In this document: piece after piece, positions 8,843-18,221 of the stretch | Layout of the letters: each line of letters opens with the position of its first letter | How positions within the stretch are numbered: the stretch's first letter is position 1 | Assembly: GCA_963772335.1 (NCBI GenBank) | Contig: CAVYXF010000010.1 | Location: forward strand, 124,001 to 188,000 | Direction of reading: 5' to 3' | Origin: CAVYXF01 sp963772335 | GTDB lineage: Bacteria; Pseudomonadota; Alphaproteobacteria; Rhizobiales; Rhodomicrobiaceae | Length of the DNA: 64,000 bases | Made by a program: the position numbers and the translations under genes | The notes under the pieces: model-generated | Databases searched by the model: none | The model's input: only the letters and a program-made list of their open reading frames with translations | Told to the model about the DNA's origin: nothing

Positions 8843-9700
8843 ATGGATCACAGCTCGACATTGGAGAAAACGCTCAGGGGCATCGCCATCGCCCTGGTGC
8901 TCGTCTTCTTCCTGTTCCCGATCTTCTGGATCGTGTTGATGTCGCTGCAGACCAATGCGACGATCCTGAGGATGCCTCCGAGCGTCATCTTCGAGCCAAC
9001 GCTGTCAAACTATAAGGCGCTCCTCACTGGAACGCTCGAGACCACGGCCGGTAATCTCGACATCGCTTTCATGAGGAATCTCGGCAACAGCGTGATCCTG
9101 TCGCTCTCGGCAGTAGCACTCTCGCTGCTGCTCGGCGTGCCGGCGGCCTACGCTTTTGCGCGCTTCCGTTTCCGGCTGGGCGAGAACATCGCTTTCACGC
9201 TGCTCTCCTTCCGCTTTGCGCCGCCCCTCCTCGTGCTGCTGCCGCTCAGCCTCTATTTCAAATCGCTTGGCCTGACCGACACCTATATCGGCCTGATCTG
9301 GGTCTATCAGCTCATTTGCCTGCCGCTGATCCTTTGGATCGTGCGCGGCTATTTCGAGGACATCAGCCCGGATATCGAGCATGCCTATCGCCTTGCCGGC
9401 TATAGCTGGTGGCAGACCTTCCGCAAGATTGCGGTCCCGCTCGCAAGGCCGGGCATTGCGGCGGCAGGCCTTCTCGCCTTCATCTTCGCCTGGAACAATT
9501 TCATCTTCGCGCTGATCCTCGCCTCGGCCGACAAGCAGCCGGTAACGGTCGGCGCGCTTGCCTTCGTCACGGCGTCCGGCATCCAATACGGCCAGATCGC
9601 CGCCGCGATCGTGCTCTCCGTAACGCCCACCTTGCTGCTCGCCCTTTACGCCCAGCGCTATCTGGTCGAGGGCCTGTCGCTCGGGGCGGTGAAGGGGTGA
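8843..9700 (+). CDS. Sugar ABC transporter permease (MalG/UgpE type)
   Basis: A 285-residue inner-membrane permease. It has an N-terminal helix (LVLVFFLFPIFWIVLMSL), the EAA-type loop near residues 180-200 (IEHAYRLAGYSWWQTFRKI) and the usual C-terminal helices. It begins 9 bp after the MalF-type gene with AAGGAG upstream of ATG 8843 and ends 5 bp before the first ATPase gene, so the four genes are one transcription unit. With its partner it forms the channel of the plus-strand polyol/sugar importer. Confidence 0.92.
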   Translation: MDHSSTLEKTLRGIAIALVLVFFLFPIFWIVLMSLQTNATILRMPPSVIFEPTLSNYKALLTGTLETTAGNLDIAFMRNLGNSVILSLSAVALSLLLGVPAAYAFARFRFRLGENIAFTLLSFRFAPPLLVLLPLSLYFKSLGLTDTYIGLIWVYQLICLPLILWIVRGYFEDISPDIEHAYRLAGYSWWQTFRKIAVPLARPGIAAAGLLAFIFAWNNFIFALILASADKQPVTVGALAFVTASGIQYGQIAAAIVLSVTPTLLLALYAQRYLVEGLSLGAVKG

Positions 9701-9705
9701 CGCAA

Positions 9706-10800
9706 ATGGCGCTCCTCGAAATCGCCTCGCTCGGGAAGTTGTTCCGCCGGGAGCCCGTCCTTTCGGACATCTCGCTGCGGGTGAATGCCGGCGAGATCAT
9801 TGTGGTGTTCGGCCCCTCCGGTACGGGCAAGACCGTGCTCCTGCGCCTGATTGCGGGTCTCGATGAGCCGAGCAGCGGCGCCATCGTCATCGACGGCCGC
9901 GACATGACCGACGTGCCGCCGGAGGAGCGGGGAGTCGGCATGGCCTTCCAGAACTTCGCGCTATTCCCGCATATGACCGCGTTCGAGAACATCGCCAGCC
10001 CCTTGCGCGCGAAGGCGAATGGCGGGGTGACGAGCGGCGTCGGCAGGGTGGCCAAGCTCCTCAAGATCGAGCATGTGCTCAGTCACGCCCCGCGCGAGCT
10101 CTCCAACGGGCAGAAGCAGCGCACCTCGCTTGCCAGGGCGCTCGCCGCCTCGCCGAAGATCCTGCTGCTCGACGATCCTTTGCGCAATGTTGACGCCAAG
10201 CTGCGTTTCGAGATGCGCCTCGAGCTGCCGCGGCTGCTGCGCCAGTCGGACTCGGCGGTGCTCTATGTGACCCAGGACTACAAGGAGGCGATGGCGCTCG
10301 CCGACCGCATTGCCGTGCTCATGGGCGGCGCCTTCGAGCAGATCGGGACCCCCGAGGAGATCTACAGCCGGCCCCATTCCCTGGCCGTTGCCCGGCTGTT
10401 CGGAGACCCGGCGATCAATGTCCTCGAAGGCCGAATCGAGGGCGAAAGCCTCGTGCTCACCGACGGCGTCATCCCCATCGAGGCCGGGTACCGCGCTTTG
10501 CAGGGCCGCGAGGTGACCGTCGGCATCCGGCCGGAGGCGATCGACGTGACGAGCGTCAAGACCAACGGTACGGCCACGGGCAGTGTGCTCTCCGCGGTGG
10601 TCGAGGCGGTCACGCCCCTCAACGAGCGTGTCGTCCTCCTGCTCAAAGCCGCGAGCGGCTGGGAGTTTCTTGCCTCGTTGCCATCCTCCGCCGAGGCGAT
10701 CCCGGAGGCCGGAAGCCGGGTCAGCATCACGATCCGGCCCGCCGGCCTCCACCTCTTCGACCGCGAGACCGGTCGGCGTCTTTCAGCTGGCGGTTCGTGA
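9706..10800 (+). CDS. ABC transporter ATPase, MalK/UgpC class with degenerate motifs
   Basis: A 364-residue nucleotide-binding subunit with an N-terminal ABC domain and a C-terminal TOBE-like regulatory domain. Walker A (GPSGTGKT) and the Q-loop (AFQNFALFPH) are normal. The signature reads LSNGQ instead of LSGGQ, the Walker B glutamate is aspartate (LLLDDP), and the switch histidine is glutamine (YVTQD). These changes should weaken hydrolysis at the site this subunit supplies. I chose ATG 9706 because it follows the permease stop by 5 bp; the upstream part of the longer frame is antipermease sequence in another phase. It probably works as a heterodimer with the ATPase encoded next. Rhizobial GlpS is a possible relative. 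Confidence 0.9.
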   Translation: MALLEIASLGKLFRREPVLSDISLRVNAGEIIVVFGPSGTGKTVLLRLIAGLDEPSSGAIVIDGRDMTDVPPEERGVGMAFQNFALFPHMTAFENIASPLRAKANGGVTSGVGRVAKLLKIEHVLSHAPRELSNGQKQRTSLARALAASPKILLLDDPLRNVDAKLRFEMRLELPRLLRQSDSAVLYVTQDYKEAMALADRIAVLMGGAFEQIGTPEEIYSRPHSLAVARLFGDPAINVLEGRIEGESLVLTDGVIPIEAGYRALQGREVTVGIRPEAIDVTSVKTNGTATGSVLSAVVEAVTPLNERVVLLLKAASGWEFLASLPSSAEAIPEAGSRVSITIRPAGLHLFDRETGRRLSAGGS

Positions 10801-10809
10801 GCGAGAACG

Positions 10810-11937
10810 ATGGCGAGCGAACTCCTCATCGAGCATGTGGATAAGGTTTACCGGCCACGAGGCAAAACCCCCGTGGTGGCCGTGAAGGATCTCAGCCTCG
10901 ATATCCGCCCCGGCGAGATCACCGCCCTTCTCGGCTCCTCCGGCTGCGGCAAGACCTCAACGCTGCGTATGATCGCCGGCTTCGAAGACGTCTCCGCAGG
11001 CGCCATCCGTCTCGACAAGACGCCGATCCATCATCTGCCGCCCGCGCGGCGCGGCGTCGCCATGGCCTTCGAGGGCTACTCACTCTATCCGCCGCTGACG
11101 ATCCGCGAGAACATCGATTTCGCCCTACGCTCCGCGCGCATCTCCGCCGCCGAGCGCAACCGGCGCGTCGGCGAGGTCGCCGAGCTGCTTGAGATCACCG
11201 ACATCCTCGACAAGTATCCTGCCTTCGTCTCTGGCGGCCAGCAGCAGCGTGCGGGGCTCGGGCGCGCACTGGTGCGCAACGCCAAGCTATGCCTGCTCGA
11301 TGAGCCGATGGGCCAGCTCGAGCCGCAGCTCCGCGCCATGCTGCGCGGGCGCATCAAGCACTTCCTGCGCAGCCATTCCAGCACCACCATCCTCGTCACC
11401 CATGACCAGACCGAGGCCAACGCGCTTGCCGACCGCATCGCCGTGATGGAAGGCGGTGAGCTTCAGCAATATGCCAGCCCCGCCGAGCTGAAGGACCATC
11501 CGGCCAATCTGTTCGTCGGGGCCTTTATCGGCGAGCCGCCGATGAACCTGCTCTCGGCGCGGGTTGATATCAGCGACAACCGTGTGCGCTTCGCGCTCGA
11601 TCAGGGGGGCGGCGTGCTCGCCTTCACCGACAGCGAGATCCCCGGACCGGTGCGCGACCGTCTGCGCAGCCTCGAGCGCGTCACCATCGGCGTGCGCCCG
11701 CATGCGCTGCGCAGCGGCGCGGGACCGATCAAGGCGCGCGTCTCCTCATGCCAATGGCTCGGCGACCAGACCCATATCGCCGCCGAGCTCGGGACCATGA
11801 CCGTGGTCTCGGTCTCGCATGACAAGATCCGCGCGCCGGTCGGTCAGGAGCTGATGCTGTCCATCCAGCCGAACGACCTGCATCTGTTCGACACCGATAC
11901 CGGCCGGGCGCTCGCGCATGGAGGGGCCCGGGCATGA
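10810..11937 (+). CDS. ABC transporter ATPase, MalK/UgpC class, second subunit
   Basis: A 375-residue ATPase with ABC domain and C-terminal TOBE-like domain. It has good Walker A (GSSGCGKT), signature (SGGQQQR), Walker B with catalytic glutamate (CLLDEP) and switch histidine (VTHDQ). The Q-loop glutamine is replaced by glutamate (AFEGYSLYP), and the D-loop is QLEP. Together with the preceding subunit it looks like a specialised heterodimer in which each partner supplies different intact motifs. Its stop overlaps the kinase start as ATGA. Two ATPase genes in one CUT1 operon recall the rhizobial glycerol importer GlpST; this relation is inferred. Confidence 0.9.
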   Translation: MASELLIEHVDKVYRPRGKTPVVAVKDLSLDIRPGEITALLGSSGCGKTSTLRMIAGFEDVSAGAIRLDKTPIHHLPPARRGVAMAFEGYSLYPPLTIRENIDFALRSARISAAERNRRVGEVAELLEITDILDKYPAFVSGGQQQRAGLGRALVRNAKLCLLDEPMGQLEPQLRAMLRGRIKHFLRSHSSTTILVTHDQTEANALADRIAVMEGGELQQYASPAELKDHPANLFVGAFIGEPPMNLLSARVDISDNRVRFALDQGGGVLAFTDSEIPGPVRDRLRSLERVTIGVRPHALRSGAGPIKARVSSCQWLGDQTHIAAELGTMTVVSVSHDKIRAPVGQELMLSIQPNDLHLFDTDTGRALAHGGARA

Positions 11938-13502
11938 GGCGCGACATCCTGATCGGCATCGACGCTGGCACCTCCGTCATAAAGGCCGTCGCCTTCACCC
12001 TCACCGGCGAGCAGCTTGCCCTGACCGCGATTCCCAACCGGTACGACACGCTCCCCGATGGCGGCGTCGAGCAGGATATGCGGCGCACCTGGGTGGATAC
12101 GGCGACGACGCTGCGCCTGCTCGGCGAGAAAGTGCCCGACCTTGCCGCGCGTACGTTGGCGCTTGCCGTGACCGGCCAGGGCGACGGCACCTGGCTGATC
12201 GATGCGAAAGGCGAGCCGGTCGCGCCGGGCTGGCTGTGGCTGGATTCGCGCGCCGCTCGGATCACCGAGGATTTCGTCGCCTCCGATCAATATCGCGCCC
12301 ATTATCTGCGCACCGGCACCGGCGTGAACGCCTGCCAGCAAAGCGTCCAGCTCGCCTGGATGCAGCGCTATCGCCCCGAGCTGATCGGGCGAGCCGCGAC
12401 CAGCCACCACTGCAAGGACTGGCTCTATTTCAAGCTGACGGGCGAGCGCGCGACGGACATCTCGGAAGGCAATTTCACCTTCGGCTGCTATGCGACCCGG
12501 CAATATGCCCCGGAAATCCTGTCGCATCTGGGCGCCGAGGTGTGCTTGACACTCCTGCCGCGCATGATTGACGGCACAAGGGAAGCGGGTTCCCTCCTGC
12601 CCGAAGCCGCCGGGGAGACGGGGCTCACCGCCGGAACGCCGGTGGTGCTCGGGGCGGTCGATGTGCTCTGCTCGGGGCTCGGCGGCGGGCTCTACGACGT
12701 CTCCGGCGAAGTCGGCTGCACGATCATCGGTTCGACCGGCATGCATATGCGCCTCGCCATGAGCCCGCAGGAGGTCGTGCTCAATAGCGAGGGGAGCGGC
12801 TACACCATGCCCTTCGTCGGCGAAGGGGTCTCGGCGCAAATGCAGTCGAACATGGCGGCGACGCTCAACATCGACTGGCTGCTCGACCTCGCCTGCGAGA
12901 TCCTTGCGAGCCAGGGCGTTGCGAAGAGCCGCGGCGATCTGCTCTCAGGCCTTGACGACCGCATCCTCAGCCGCCCGCCCTGCCGGGTGATCTTCCACCC
13001 CTATATCTCGCGGGCGGGAGAGCGCGGGCCGTTCCTCGACCCTGCGGCGCGCGCGCAATTCACCGGCCTCGAATCCAGCACCGGCTATGCCGATATGATG
13101 CGGGCGGTGTTCGAGGGCCTGTGTCATGCCGCGCGAGATTGCTACGAGATCATGGGCGCAATCCCGACGGAGGTCCGCCTGACCGGGGGCGCGGCGCGCT
13201 CCAAGGCTTTGACGCAAATGCTGGCCGGCGCGCTCGGCACGCCCGTGCGCCGGGCAGGGCGCGAGGAATCCGGGGCGGCGGGCGCGGCGATCATGGCGGC
13301 GCTGCAGCAGGGCGTCTATCGGGATGCGGGCGCGGCGGCGGCGGAATGGGTCGATCCGTTGCTTGGCGAACGAACCTTCCCCGATGCGCAGATCGCCGCC
13401 GCATTCGCCAAGAGCTTCCCGATCTATGTCGAAACGCGCAAGGCCATGCGGCCGATCTGGCGCGCCTTGCAGACCTCCCAAGGAGCCGTGAATGCCGCGT
13501 AA
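11934..13502 (+). CDS. FGGY-family carbohydrate/polyol kinase (EryA-like)
   Basis: A 522-residue ATP-dependent kinase with the two-domain FGGY fold. The N-terminal phosphate motif is GIDAGTSVIK. Mid-protein signatures are VTGQGDGTWLID, IIGSTGMHM and AQMQSNMAATLNIDW, and the C-terminal adenine-site motif is VRLTGGAARSKAL with GREESGAAGAA. These segments match my recollection of erythritol kinase EryA better than glycerol or xylulose kinase. The gene is coupled to the ATPase gene by ATGA and to the dehydrogenase gene by an 11-bp overlap. It would phosphorylate the imported substrate. The exact substrate (erythritol, other tetritol or a ketose) is not proven. Confidence 0.85.
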   Translation: MRRDILIGIDAGTSVIKAVAFTLTGEQLALTAIPNRYDTLPDGGVEQDMRRTWVDTATTLRLLGEKVPDLAARTLALAVTGQGDGTWLIDAKGEPVAPGWLWLDSRAARITEDFVASDQYRAHYLRTGTGVNACQQSVQLAWMQRYRPELIGRAATSHHCKDWLYFKLTGERATDISEGNFTFGCYATRQYAPEILSHLGAEVCLTLLPRMIDGTREAGSLLPEAAGETGLTAGTPVVLGAVDVLCSGLGGGLYDVSGEVGCTIIGSTGMHMRLAMSPQEVVLNSEGSGYTMPFVGEGVSAQMQSNMAATLNIDWLLDLACEILASQGVAKSRGDLLSGLDDRILSRPPCRVIFHPYISRAGERGPFLDPAARAQFTGLESSTGYADMMRAVFEGLCHAARDCYEIMGAIPTEVRLTGGAARSKALTQMLAGALGTPVRRAGREESGAAGAAIMAALQQGVYRDAGAAAAEWVDPLLGERTFPDAQIAAAFAKSFPIYVETRKAMRPIWRALQTSQGAVNAA

Positions 13503-14535
13503 GATCGCGATTATCGGCGATTTGTTCATGAAGTCGGACATCTTCGCGCAGGCGATCCGTGCCGCCTGCCCCGATGCCGATCTCGAAATTCGAAAACACG
13601 ACCTGCCCTGGCCCGACGAGCCGATGGAGCACGGCTATGCCCGCGCCGGGCTCGATGGGCTGAAGGAATACATGGGTACCCCCGATGAGGTGGCGGCGCT
13701 GACCGGCGACGCCGAGCTGCTCGTCACCCATCTCGCCCCACTCTCGGCGGGGATCATAGCGCGGCTCCCCGCTTTGCGCTTCGTCGCCGTGTCGCGCGGG
13801 GGGCCTGTGAACATCGATATGGCGGCTGCCCGAGATCGCGGCATTCGCGTCGTCAACACGCCCGGCCGCAATGCGTCCGCCGTCGCGGAATTCACCATCG
13901 GCGCCATCATCGCCGAGACGCGTCTTATCACGCGCGGTCATGATGCACTGCGCGAGGGCAACTGGCGCGGCGACCTCTACCGCGCCGACCGAACCGGACG
14001 CGAGCTATCGGAGATGACCATCGGCGTGATCGGCTACGGCCAGATCGGCACGCGCGTGGTGCGGCTGCTGAAAGCGTTCGGCGCGCGCATCCTGGTGACC
14101 GACCCCTATGTCCAGCTCTCCGTCACCGACCGCAATGACGGCGTCCAGCATGTGAGTCTGGAGGAACTGCTGCCAGAGGCCGATGTGGTGAGCCTGCACC
14201 CCCGGGTGACGGCCGAGACGACACGCATGATCAACGCCGAGACACTCGCCATGATGAAGCCCGGTGCGACGCTCATCAACACGGCGCGCGGGCCGCTGGT
14301 CGATTATGACGCACTCTACAACGCGCTCGCATCAGGCCATCTCGCCGGCGCGATGCTCGAGACCTTCGCCGTCGAGCCGGTGCCGCCGGACTGGCCACTC
14401 CTCTCCCTGCCGAACGTCACTTTGACTCCCCATATCGCCGGCTCGTCCTTGCGCACCGTAACTTATGCGGCAAGCCTCACCGCCGAGGAGGTGCGCCGGT
14501 TCCTTGCCGGCGAGCCGCCGCGAAATCCTTGCTAG
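13492..14535 (+). CDS. D-2-hydroxyacid dehydrogenase family protein
   Basis: A 347-residue NAD(P)-dependent dehydrogenase. It shows the Rossmann motif GYGQIGTRV around residue 180, the catalytic arginine in NTARGPLVD, a glutamate in LETFAVEPVP and the histidine in TPHIAGSS, the complete Arg-Glu-His set. It overlaps the kinase gene by 11 bp and is followed 10 bp later by the GlpD-like gene. Members oxidise or reduce 2-hydroxy acids such as glycerate or phosphoglycerate. In this operon it may act on an acid made from the polyol, but no substrate can be assigned from sequence. Confidence 0.87.
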   Translation: MPRKIAIIGDLFMKSDIFAQAIRAACPDADLEIRKHDLPWPDEPMEHGYARAGLDGLKEYMGTPDEVAALTGDAELLVTHLAPLSAGIIARLPALRFVAVSRGGPVNIDMAAARDRGIRVVNTPGRNASAVAEFTIGAIIAETRLITRGHDALREGNWRGDLYRADRTGRELSEMTIGVIGYGQIGTRVVRLLKAFGARILVTDPYVQLSVTDRNDGVQHVSLEELLPEADVVSLHPRVTAETTRMINAETLAMMKPGATLINTARGPLVDYDALYNALASGHLAGAMLETFAVEPVPPDWPLLSLPNVTLTPHIAGSSLRTVTYAASLTAEEVRRFLAGEPPRNPC

Positions 14536-14545
14536 AGAAGGGCAG

Positions 14546-16075
14546 ATGCCGATGAGCAACGTCCCTGCGTTCGATGTCGTCGTCATCGGCGGGGGCATCA
14601 ATGGCGCCGGTATCGCGCGCGATGCGGCCGGCAGAGGGCTGAAGGTGCTGCTCGCGGAAAAGGGCGATCTGGCGGAGGGAACCTCCTCACGCTCCGGCAA
14701 GCTGGTGCATGGTGGCCTGCGTTATCTCGAATATTATGAGTTCCGCCTGGTGCGCGAGGCCCTGAGGGAGCGCGAGGTGCTGCTCGCCGCCGCGCCGCAT
14801 ATCATCTGGCCGATGCGCTTCGTGCTGCCGCACTCGCCCGAGCAGCGCCCGGCCTGGATGATCCGCCTCGGGCTCTTCCTCTACGATCACCTCGGCGGGC
14901 GCCAACGCCTGCCCGGCTGCCGCAGACTCGATCTGCGCCAAGCGCCGGAAGGCGAGGCAATCCGCGATGAATACCGGCTCGCCTTCGAATATTCCGACTG
15001 CTGGGTCGATGATACGCGCCTTGTCGTCTTGAACGCGCTCGATGCGAAGGAGCGGGGAGCCGATATCCGCACCCGCACCGAGGTCGTCTCGGCGCGGCGC
15101 GACGGCGTGCAATGGCTGGTCGCGCTCAAGGGCGAGACAGGCCAAAAGCAGACCGTCAAAGCTCGGCTGCTGGTCAATGCGGCAGGCCCGTGGGTCGAGG
15201 GGGTGCTTGGCCGGGTAAGCGGCATCAATGCCGGCCGGCATGTGCGGCTGGTCAAGGGCAGCCACATCGTCACGCGTAAATTCTGGGATGGGCCACAAGC
15301 CTATCTGCTGCAGAACAGCGACGGCCGCGTGATCTTCGTCAATCCTTACGAGGGGGATCTCGCCCTGATCGGTACCACCGACATTCCCTATGACGGGCGC
15401 GCCGAGGATGTCGCCATCGACGGTAACGAGATTGCCTATCTACTTGCCGCTGTGAACCGCTACACACGAACGCGGCTTACGCCCGCTGACGTGCGCCACA
15501 CCTTCTCCGGCGTGCGTCCGCTCTATGACGACAAAGCCGCCAATCCGTCCGCGGTGACGCGCGATTATGTGTTCGACATCGACGGTGGCGGCGAGACCGC
15601 GCCGCTGCTTTCCGTGTTTGGCGGCAAGATCACCACCTACCGCAAGCTCGCCGAGCACGCACTGGAGCGGCTGCGCCCGTTCCTGCCAAAGCTCGGCCCG
15701 GCCTGGACGGCGAAGGCGCCCCTCCCCGGCGGCGACATGCCGGGCGGCGATTTCGAGGGGTTTTTGCAGAATTTCCGGCGTAGCCATAGTTGGCTGCCCA
15801 TGCCGGTTGCCCGCCACTACGCGCGGCTGTATGGCACGCGCGCGGAGCGGCTCCTGGGCGGCGCACGATCGCTCGGCGACCTCGGCCAGCATCTGGGCAG
15901 CACGCTTTACGAGCGCGAGATTGCCTATTTGCGGGCTGTGGAGTGGGCGCGCTCGGTCGAGGACATTCTGGAGCGCCGCACCAAATATGGCCTGCATTTG
16001 GATGCACCGGCCCGTGCCGCGCTGACGGACCGCTTCGCGGCAGAAGCTGTGGCCGTGGCTGGGAGCAGATCATAG
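14546..16075 (+). CDS. Glycerol-3-phosphate dehydrogenase-like flavoprotein (GlpD/EryB family)
   Basis: A 509-residue FAD-dependent, membrane-associated dehydrogenase. It has the dinucleotide-binding GGGINGAGIARDA at residues 14-26, then SSRSGKLVHGGLRYLE, the FAD/substrate segment LVNAAGPWV and FGGKITTYRKLAEHAL near residue 380. GlpD and the erythritol-phosphate dehydrogenase EryB belong to the same family. Next to an EryA-like kinase and EryD-like regulator it probably oxidises the phosphorylated polyol and passes electrons to quinone. Start: ATG 14546 or ATG 14552; GAAGGG at 14537-14542 gives better spacing to the second. Confidence 0.87.
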   Translation: MPMSNVPAFDVVVIGGGINGAGIARDAAGRGLKVLLAEKGDLAEGTSSRSGKLVHGGLRYLEYYEFRLVREALREREVLLAAAPHIIWPMRFVLPHSPEQRPAWMIRLGLFLYDHLGGRQRLPGCRRLDLRQAPEGEAIRDEYRLAFEYSDCWVDDTRLVVLNALDAKERGADIRTRTEVVSARRDGVQWLVALKGETGQKQTVKARLLVNAAGPWVEGVLGRVSGINAGRHVRLVKGSHIVTRKFWDGPQAYLLQNSDGRVIFVNPYEGDLALIGTTDIPYDGRAEDVAIDGNEIAYLLAAVNRYTRTRLTPADVRHTFSGVRPLYDDKAANPSAVTRDYVFDIDGGGETAPLLSVFGGKITTYRKLAEHALERLRPFLPKLGPAWTAKAPLPGGDMPGGDFEGFLQNFRRSHSWLPMPVARHYARLYGTRAERLLGGARSLGDLGQHLGSTLYEREIAYLRAVEWARSVEDILERRTKYGLHLDAPARAALTDRFAAEAVAVAGSRS

Positions 16076-16099
16076 CCGGGCGGCACCTGCAACTTTAAC

Positions 16100-18217
16100 T
16101 TAAGCGATGGCGTAGATGCGTTTGTTCGCGATGCCGTTCTGGTAAACATCGATCCAGCGCGTCGCCACCTCGAGCGACATCGGCGGGCCGATGCCATAGC
16201 CCTGCATCTGCCAGCACCCGAGAGCCAGCAACTTGGCGCGCTCGTGGTCGGATTCGACGCCTTCCGCGATACATTCGATGCCGAGATTCTTCGCAAGGTC
16301 GATGATCGCTCTCAGCATGACCTCCTGCTCGGGGCTGGCATCGACACCCGAAACAAAGGCGCGGTCGATCTTGATCTTGTTGACTTTGAAGCGGCGCAGA
16401 TTGGAGATCGAGGCGTGGCCCGTGCCGAAATCATCGAGCTCGATCGGAAAACCGCGCCGCCGGAGCATGTTCAGATTGGCGATCGCCGGGTCCAGATCGT
16501 CACCGAACAGAACGCTTTCGACGACCTCGATCGCCAGATTGGAAGCAGCGAGGGGGGAACGGTCCACCGCCGCTATCAGTCGCTGCACGAAGGATTCGTC
16601 GCAAAGCTGGCGCGCTGCCAGATTGACGCTCACCTGCTTTACGTCGAGCCCGATCGATCGCCAATATTGAAGAGCGTTGATGGCCTTCTCGACAGCGATG
16701 TTCGAGATGGGGTCGCTCAGGCCATGCTCGAAGGCGACCTCGAGAAAGTCGCCGGGCGTCAGCAGCCCTCTTCTCGGATGGCGCCAGCGCAGCAATGTCT
16801 CGAACCCGATGAGCTCGCCGGTCCGCCCGTCGATCTGGGGCTGGAAAAATGTATCGAGTTCATTATTACTTATGGCAGACTTCAGCTCCTGCAGGAGCTG
16901 CACCTGTTGCTCCAATCTGTTGCGCGTTTCAGCGGAGTAGACGGCGTAACGTCCGCGGCCGAGGTCCTTCGCCTCGTAAAGAGCAAGATCCGCATTCGCC
17001 AAAACGCGTTCGGGATTGGCGTTGGCGTCCTTGGAGAAAGCGATGCCTATGCTCGCCCCAATCTGCGCTACGGTGCTTCCGATTGAGATCGGGCGGGATA
17101 TTGCATCGATGATGCGCTGCGCTAGCTGGTCGACGTCAATGCCGGTCAGCTTCAGATCGATGACAATGATAAATTCGTCGCCCCCAACCCTTGCCACCAG
17201 ATCCTGTTCGCGGACATTTTCCCGCATGGCTCTCGCCGCCTCGCACAAGATCTTGTCGCCCGCCGCATGGCCATAGTAGTCGTTAACTTGCTTGAAGCGA
17301 TCGAGATCAATGTGCAGCAGAGCGAAGGGGCGTATGTCGGCAGCCGATCCGTGCATTAGCGCCTCGAGATGGCTGTTCAGTTGCCGGCGATTGGCAAGGC
17401 CGGTCAGCGCATCCACCAGCGCCATCTGCTCGACCTGCTCCTTGACCCGCGTCAGCTCGGCCAACCCTTCAGCGAACTGGACAACGCCGCGCGCCATGGC
17501 GCCGACTTCGTCGCTCTGATTGCGGTAAGGCACCTCCGATTCATGTTCACCGCCGCCGATGCACTGCATTGTCCGAAGGAGGTTTTTCAGCGCCCGCGCC
17601 AGATCGGCAGCCTGCCGCAGCGCCACGACTGCAACGACCGCGAACAAAGCAAGAACGAGAGCGAAAGCAAAGAAGATCTGCCTGGCAAATCGGCTTCGCT
17701 CTCCTGTGACGAGCTGCGCCCTTTCGTCCTGGGCGGCTCCCTCAATCCGCGACATGTCAACTTTGATGTTGTCGCTCAGTCTCTTGAGGAACTGCCGCGT
17801 TGGAACAGCAGATGAAGTTGCCCCGCCTAGGGCAACGGAGGCCTCGGCCGACCAGCGCACGATCGAGCGCCGCAGCGCGGTGTAGTTTGCGTCCGCTTTC
17901 TGTTGCGCGAGCTCGTCTCCTAATGTGGCAATCTTACCATTCAGATCGGCAAGCAAAGCTGCGAACGTAAACTGGATCTCCTCCGGGCGCCGCAGAACGG
18001 CGAAGTCCACCTCATTCATCACGAAGGCGTCGGCCGCAGAAAAGGCCCTGCCCGCGCTTCTTGCCAGATCAAAAGTCGTGAGAGCACGCTCAGTATGAGC
18101 ACGCATGCTGTTATAGAATTGCGACGCCGCGACGGAGATCCAGATATTTGCCAGAAGGCCCGTCACGATCAGGAGCCCAACGGGGGCGAGTATGCGCCGT
18201 TTTATCGATTCCCCCAT
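16100..18217 (-). CDS. Membrane GGDEF-EAL protein with HAMP domain
   Basis: A 705-residue cyclic-di-GMP enzyme. TM1 lies at about 10-32, followed by a periplasmic helical sensor of ~150 residues, TM2 at 181-201, HAMP to ~256, GGDEF at 345-349 with an inhibitory I-site REQD at 336-339, and a C-terminal EAL domain. The EAL motif reads ETL (GFETLLRW), but ELDDFGTG, KIDRAFV, AEGVES and QGYGIGPP are kept, so phosphodiesterase activity is plausible. It starts 4 bp after the stop of the upstream di-heme peroxidase gene, so both are co-transcribed. The peroxidase could influence the periplasmic sensor; that link is inference. Confidence 0.92.
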   Translation of the reverse strand: MGESIKRRILAPVGLLIVTGLLANIWISVAASQFYNSMRAHTERALTTFDLARSAGRAFSAADAFVMNEVDFAVLRRPEEIQFTFAALLADLNGKIATLGDELAQQKADANYTALRRSIVRWSAEASVALGGATSSAVPTRQFLKRLSDNIKVDMSRIEGAAQDERAQLVTGERSRFARQIFFAFALVLALFAVVAVVALRQAADLARALKNLLRTMQCIGGGEHESEVPYRNQSDEVGAMARGVVQFAEGLAELTRVKEQVEQMALVDALTGLANRRQLNSHLEALMHGSAADIRPFALLHIDLDRFKQVNDYYGHAAGDKILCEAARAMRENVREQDLVARVGGDEFIIVIDLKLTGIDVDQLAQRIIDAISRPISIGSTVAQIGASIGIAFSKDANANPERVLANADLALYEAKDLGRGRYAVYSAETRNRLEQQVQLLQELKSAISNNELDTFFQPQIDGRTGELIGFETLLRWRHPRRGLLTPGDFLEVAFEHGLSDPISNIAVEKAINALQYWRSIGLDVKQVSVNLAARQLCDESFVQRLIAAVDRSPLAASNLAIEVVESVLFGDDLDPAIANLNMLRRRGFPIELDDFGTGHASISNLRRFKVNKIKIDRAFVSGVDASPEQEVMLRAIIDLAKNLGIECIAEGVESDHERAKLLALGCWQMQGYGIGPPMSLEVATRWIDVYQNGIANKRIYAIA

Positions 18218-18221
18218 CGCA

